This document shows positions 7,517-10,600 of a stretch of DNA of 10,600 nucleotides, one piece after another. How positions within the stretch are numbered: position 1 is the stretch's first letter; the number at the start of each line of letters is the position of its first letter. The DNA lies in the NCBI GenBank assembly GCA_902836725.1, contig CADFRV010000072.1:1-10600 (forward strand). Reading direction: 5' to 3'. Made by a program: the position numbers and the translations under genes. Source of the DNA: Muribaculaceae bacterium. GTDB lineage: Bacteria; Bacteroidota; Bacteroidia; Bacteroidales; Muribaculaceae. The notes under the pieces were generated by a model. That model saw nothing but the letters and a program-made list of their open reading frames with translations, was not told the origin of the DNA and did no database searches.

Positions 7517-7558
7517 ACTAATGGTAGTAAAAATAATGAAAATAGCTTTTGAAGAAGC

Positions 7559-7574
7559 CTCTTATTGATAAGAG
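7559..7574. repeat. Near-perfect palindrome CTCTTAT-TG-ATAAGAG
   Basis: Two 7-base complementary arms are separated by only 2 bases. That is too tight for a good RNA hairpin but typical of a site for a dimeric DNA-binding protein. It lies 92 bases upstream of the glycogen synthase -7 box, a position that suits an activator. No regulator gene is in the window to pair with it. Confidence 0.4.
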
Positions 7575-7666
7575 ATAGAAAGATTTTTCGCAGATGGTGA
7601 TGCTACAATATAAAGCCTGATTTGAATTTTTGCGCAAGTATTTATTTCTAATACGAAAAAAAGCAC

Positions 7667-7674
7667 TACCTTTG
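7667..7674 (+). promoter_or_regulatory. Candidate -7 box of the glycogen synthase-phosphorylase operon
   Basis: TACCTTTG followed by C matches the TAnnTTTG consensus. Transcription would begin near 7681, leaving a leader of about 36 bases before the ATG at 7717. No clear TTG element is seen at 19-21 bases upstream, which is compatible with help from an activator. Confidence 0.6.
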
Positions 7675-7716
7675 CGGTCTAAAATTGAAAAGTATTGATA
7701 AATCTTTATTCAGGTT

Positions 7717-9387
7717 ATGAACCTTGAGACTGTAAACCTTGATTTGATTTTTGAAACAAGCTGGGAGGTCTGCAACAAGGTGGGCGGTATTTATACGGTG
7801 CTCTCGACCAAAGCTCTCACATTGCAGAAGCTCTATAAAGACAAGACTGTATTCATCGGTCCCGATGTCTGGACTGAAGACAATCCATCCCCATATTTTA
7901 CTGAAGTTCCGTCTATTCTCCGCCAATGGAAAGAGAAAGCCGAACTTCCTGCCGGTGTGTCGGTGCGTGTGGGGCGTTGGAACATTCCCGGAAAGCCGAT
8001 TGTTATTCTGGTGAAGTTCGACGGCATGTATCAGCTTAAGGATTATTATTACGGAGAGATGTGGGAACGCTATCACGTGGACTCACTCCACGGCTATGGC
8101 GATTACGACGAGGCCTGCTGCTTCGCTCTGGCTGCCGGAGCCGTGATTGAAAGCATATGCAATTACAAACGTCTTCGCCACAAGAACGTGCTTGCCCATT
8201 TCGATGAGTGGACCACCGGTATGGGGCTTCTGTATACAAGATGGAAAGTGCCTTATGTAGGTACGATCTTCACAACCCATGCCACATCGATAGGCAGAAG
8301 CATATGCGGCAACGGCAAGCCTCTGTATGATTATCTGCACGCATATAATGGCGACCAGATGGCGGCTGAGCTCAACATGCAGAGCAAGCACTCTCTTGAA
8401 AAAGCGGCCGCCCATGCAGCGGACTGCTTTACCACTGTGAGCGATGTCACCGCCGCCGAGTGCGAGCAGCTTCTGGAGCGTCGTCCCGATGTTGTGACAC
8501 CCAACGGCTTTCAGGGCGATTTCGCTCCTGTGAAATCCAAGGCTCGCCGTGCACGCCAGGTTGCCCGTGAGGCCCTTCTGAATGTAGGGGAGAAACTTAC
8601 CGGCCACCGCCAGGCCGATGACACATTTATTGTAGCCACCTCAGGCCGTTGCGAGTACCGCAACAAAGGTATCGATATATTCCTTGATGCAATAAAGAAT
8701 ATCGAGCAGAACAAACCATCGCAGTCAGTGCTGGCCTTTGTGCTTGTGCCGGCGTGGGTGAAATGTCCGCGCAAGGATCTTACCGATCGGCTTGCCGGGA
8801 ATGATGCGCAGGTTTCCCCGCTTGCAGAGCCGGTAATAACACATGAAGTGAACAACCCCAATGAGGATGCGATACTGAACCGTATGCGTCAGTTGGGATT
8901 CACCGCCACAAATGCCGATGCGAACAGCTCGGTCCAGGTGATATATATGCCCTGCTATCTCAATGGGAACGACGGTGTGCTGGATATGGATTACTACGAC
9001 ATATTGTCGGGACTTGATGCCACAGCATTCCCGTCATATTATGAACCGTGGGGTTACACGCCACTTGAAAGCGTGGCTTTCGGAGTGCCTACGGTAACCA
9101 CTTCGCTGTCTGGTTTCGGGCAGTGGGTACTCTCCGAGAAACGCGAAGGTTTCCAGCAGAGCGGGGTAGAGGTCGTGAACCGCACCGATTCGAACTACGG
9201 AGAGGTGGTGGAGAAGGTTGCCTCAGACCTGCGTGCTCTTGCTGATGCGCCGGCCGATCTCCGCGAGCGCATTTCAAAGGCGGCCAGGGAGACAGCAGAG
9301 CGTGCCGAATGGAACAATTTCATGACATATTATGTCACCGCATTCAGGCAGGCACTTGACGCTGCCGACAAACGTCGCACATATTGA
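7717..9387 (+). CDS. GT3-family (eukaryote-like) glycogen synthase
   Basis: The 556-residue cytosolic enzyme should extend alpha-1,4-glucan chains from a sugar nucleotide (UDP-glucose in most GT3 enzymes). It resembles fungal and animal glycogen synthases rather than the usual bacterial GT5 GlgA. It has NKVGGIYTV at 20-28, TTHAT around H188, VTPNG at 260-264, SGRCEYRNKG at 309-318, and the E-x7-E motif with E443 and E451 in YEPWGYTPLE, followed by SGFGQW. A charged helical stretch rich in Arg and Ala precedes 309, where eukaryotic enzymes have an inserted helix. It is shorter than eukaryotic relatives (about 700) and lacks their phosphorylated C-terminal tail. The C-terminal helix, about 515-535, has only scattered Arg where those enzymes carry the glucose-6-phosphate-sensing Arg cluster. 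No signal peptide or Shine-Dalgarno is seen. The stop is a tandem TGA-TAA. The phosphorylase gene follows after 72 bases, probably in one operon. Some annotations label such genes glgA, but the family differs, so the symbol is left blank. Confidence 0.93.
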   Translation: MNLETVNLDLIFETSWEVCNKVGGIYTVLSTKALTLQKLYKDKTVFIGPDVWTEDNPSPYFTEVPSILRQWKEKAELPAGVSVRVGRWNIPGKPIVILVKFDGMYQLKDYYYGEMWERYHVDSLHGYGDYDEACCFALAAGAVIESICNYKRLRHKNVLAHFDEWTTGMGLLYTRWKVPYVGTIFTTHATSIGRSICGNGKPLYDYLHAYNGDQMAAELNMQSKHSLEKAAAHAADCFTTVSDVTAAECEQLLERRPDVVTPNGFQGDFAPVKSKARRARQVAREALLNVGEKLTGHRQADDTFIVATSGRCEYRNKGIDIFLDAIKNIEQNKPSQSVLAFVLVPAWVKCPRKDLTDRLAGNDAQVSPLAEPVITHEVNNPNEDAILNRMRQLGFTATNADANSSVQVIYMPCYLNGNDGVLDMDYYDILSGLDATAFPSYYEPWGYTPLESVAFGVPTVTTSLSGFGQWVLSEKREGFQQSGVEVVNRTDSNYGEVVEKVASDLRALADAPADLRERISKAARETAERAEWNNFMTYYVTAFRQALDAADKRRTY

Positions 9388-9459
9388 TAAAGAGAGAGAA
9401 ATCGGAATACGTGTAAATTATATTATACGAAAATCGCAAAATTCATATAATTCTAAATT

Positions 9460-10600
9460 ATGAAACTTCAAGTTAGCAACACTAACGCACCCACATGGAG
9501 GGATCTGACAGTTACCTCCGAGCTTCCTTCCAAGCTCAAAAACCTTGAAGAACTCGCCAAAAATCTCTGGTGGGTATGGAACAGTGAGGCCAAAGCCCTT
9601 TTCCGCGATCTTAATCCGGATCTGTGGCGCACATCGGGTGAGAATCCTGTGATCCTGCTTCAGCATCTTTCCACAGAGCGCATGGAGGAGATTATGGCCG
9701 ACAAGGCTTTCATGGACCGTATCGCCCATGTCTATGACATGTTCAAAAAATACATGGCGAAACCGATGCGCAAGGATATCCCCTCTGTGAGCTATTTCTC
9801 CATGGAGTATGGCCTGTGCAACGCCCTCAAAATATATTCAGGTGGTCTCGGCGTGCTTGCCGGAGACTATATAAAGGAGGCATCTGACAGCTGTGTGCCT
9901 ATGACTGCCGTAGGTTTCCTTTACCGTTTCGGATATTTCACACAGTCGCTCAGTGTCGATGGCCAGCAGATCGCCAACTACGAGCCCCAGAACTTCAACC
10001 AGCTCCCCATCGAGCAGGTGATGGAAGAGAACGGCCGCCCCATGATTCTTGAGGTGCCTTACCCCGGACGTACGATTTACAGCCATGTATGGCGTGTGAA
10101 CGTGGGCCGTATGAATCTCTATCTGATGGATACCGACTTTGACATGAACTCGGAATTTGACCGTGTCATTACCCATCAGCTTTACGGCGGTGACTGGGAG
10201 AACCGTATCAAGCAGGAGTACCTCCTCGGTATCGGCGGTGTGCTGATGCTCAAGAAACTCGGCATCAAGAGCGAGCTCTATCACTGCAACGAAGGCCATG
10301 CCGCTCTTCTCAACCTGCAGCGTCTTGTGGATTATGTGCAGGAGCAGCATCTTGATTTCAATGTGGCTCTTGAACTGGTGCGCGCATCAAGCCTTTATAC
10401 CGTGCATACCCCCGTACCCGCAGGGCACGACTATTTCGACGAAGGTCTCTTCGGCAAATATATGGGCGAGTATCCCGCAAAACTCGGTATCTCATGGAAT
10501 GATCTCATGAATATGGGACGTGAGAACCCCAATACCAACGAACGTTTCTCCATGAGTGTGTTCGCGCTCAATACCTGCCAGGAAGCCAACGGTGTAAGCT
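9460..10600 (+). CDS. glgP: Alpha-glucan (glycogen) phosphorylase, N-terminal 380 residues (runs off window)
   Basis: The frame is open from ATG 9460 to the right edge. The enzyme (GT35) splits alpha-1,4-glucan with phosphate to give glucose-1-phosphate, using pyridoxal phosphate bound in the C-terminal half, which is not in the window. The N-terminus has the DUF3417-type start of the bacterial/archaeal short phosphorylase branch (KNLWWVWN near 35-42). It is followed by SYFSMEYG (111-118), SGGLGVLAGD (127-136), FLYRFGYF, CNEGHAA (276-282) and VHTPVPAGHDYF (from 315), all characteristic of alpha-glucan phosphorylases. The eukaryotic-type N-terminal regulatory segment is absent, as expected for this branch. 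No signal peptide is seen, so it is cytosolic. It follows the glycogen synthase by 72 bases on the same strand without a clear promoter or terminator between, so synthesis and breakdown of glycogen are probably co-transcribed. The PLP lysine and the total length cannot be judged here. Confidence 0.95.
   Translation, partial: MKLQVSNTNAPTWRDLTVTSELPSKLKNLEELAKNLWWVWNSEAKALFRDLNPDLWRTSGENPVILLQHLSTERMEEIMADKAFMDRIAHVYDMFKKYMAKPMRKDIPSVSYFSMEYGLCNALKIYSGGLGVLAGDYIKEASDSCVPMTAVGFLYRFGYFTQSLSVDGQQIANYEPQNFNQLPIEQVMEENGRPMILEVPYPGRTIYSHVWRVNVGRMNLYLMDTDFDMNSEFDRVITHQLYGGDWENRIKQEYLLGIGGVLMLKKLGIKSELYHCNEGHAALLNLQRLVDYVQEQHLDFNVALELVRASSLYTVHTPVPAGHDYFDEGLFGKYMGEYPAKLGISWNDLMNMGRENPNTNERFSMSVFALNTCQEANGVS

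Larger units (their letters stand above)
7259..7716. other. Dyad-rich divergent intergenic region between pulA and glycogen synthase genes
   Basis: This 458-base AT-rich spacer has no convincing gene. It holds promoter boxes facing pulA (7431-7438, and a weaker one at 7292-7299) and the glycogen synthase (7667-7674). It also has inverted repeats at 7282-7326, 7361-7390, 7402-7419, 7491-7513 and 7559-7574. The three left-most lie in the presumed pulA leader; the two right-most lie between the outward promoters, where operators would be expected. A 31-codon open frame at 7426-7521 is probably chance. Confidence 0.75.

Noticed and set aside
7426..7521. Possible 31-residue small protein on the plus strand in the pulA-glycogen synthase spacer
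   Set aside because: It overlaps the best minus-strand promoter, has no ribosome binding or promoter signal of its own, and is short enough to be chance in AT-rich DNA.
8083..8607. 174-codon open frame on the minus strand inside the glycogen synthase gene
   Set aside because: It is antisense to conserved GT3 motifs and has no recognisable domain or promoter.
9838..10350. 170-codon open frame on the minus strand inside the phosphorylase gene
   Set aside because: It is antisense to a well-conserved phosphorylase region, with low-complexity His/Val/Leu content typical of shadow frames.

Overview
The window looks like a chromosomal piece of an anaerobic gut-type Bacteroidota, most likely order Bacteroidales. 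The grounds are several TAnnTTTG-type promoter boxes, start codons without Shine-Dalgarno sequences, GC-rich genes separated by AT-rich spacers, a secreted sulfatase with a GLUG-repeat tail, a GH78 rhamnosidase, and a bacterial GT3 (eukaryote-like) glycogen synthase. A narrower guess (Muribaculaceae-like) is possible but cannot be shown from this stretch.

Layout. Positions 1-2113 (minus) hold an exported serine-type sulfatase whose C-terminus runs off the left edge and continues into GLUG-like repeats. A 414-base divergent spacer (2114-2527) carries a promoter box for each side, an 8-base C run and an inverted repeat in the leader of the next gene. Positions 2528-5116 (plus) encode an exported GH78 alpha-L-rhamnosidase. 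It ends at a symmetric hairpin terminator (5127-5179) shared with the convergent gene. Positions 5207-7258 (minus) encode an apparently exported type I pullulanase (CBM48 + GH13). A 458-base divergent spacer (7259-7716) is rich in dyad symmetries and promoter boxes. Then come two plus-strand glycogen genes: a GT3 glycogen synthase (7717-9387) and, 72 bases later, the first 380 codons of an alpha-glucan phosphorylase that runs off the right edge.

How they fit together. The right half is an alpha-glucan module: the synthase builds glycogen, the phosphorylase releases glucose-1-phosphate, and the pullulanase cuts alpha-1,6 branches. The pullulanase carries a signal peptide, so it more likely works on incoming glucan than on cytosolic glycogen. 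The left half is a divergent pair of exported enzymes, a sulfatase and a rhamnosidase, that could act on a sulfated or decorated plant, algal or host glycan. No SusC/SusD pair or regulator is visible, so a full polysaccharide utilisation locus is not shown.

I found no CRISPR array, RNA gene, insertion sequence or clear sign of recent transfer. The genes belong to known families. The less ordinary points are the sulfatase-GLUG fusion, the structured leaders, and the dyad-rich spacer between pulA and the glycogen synthase.
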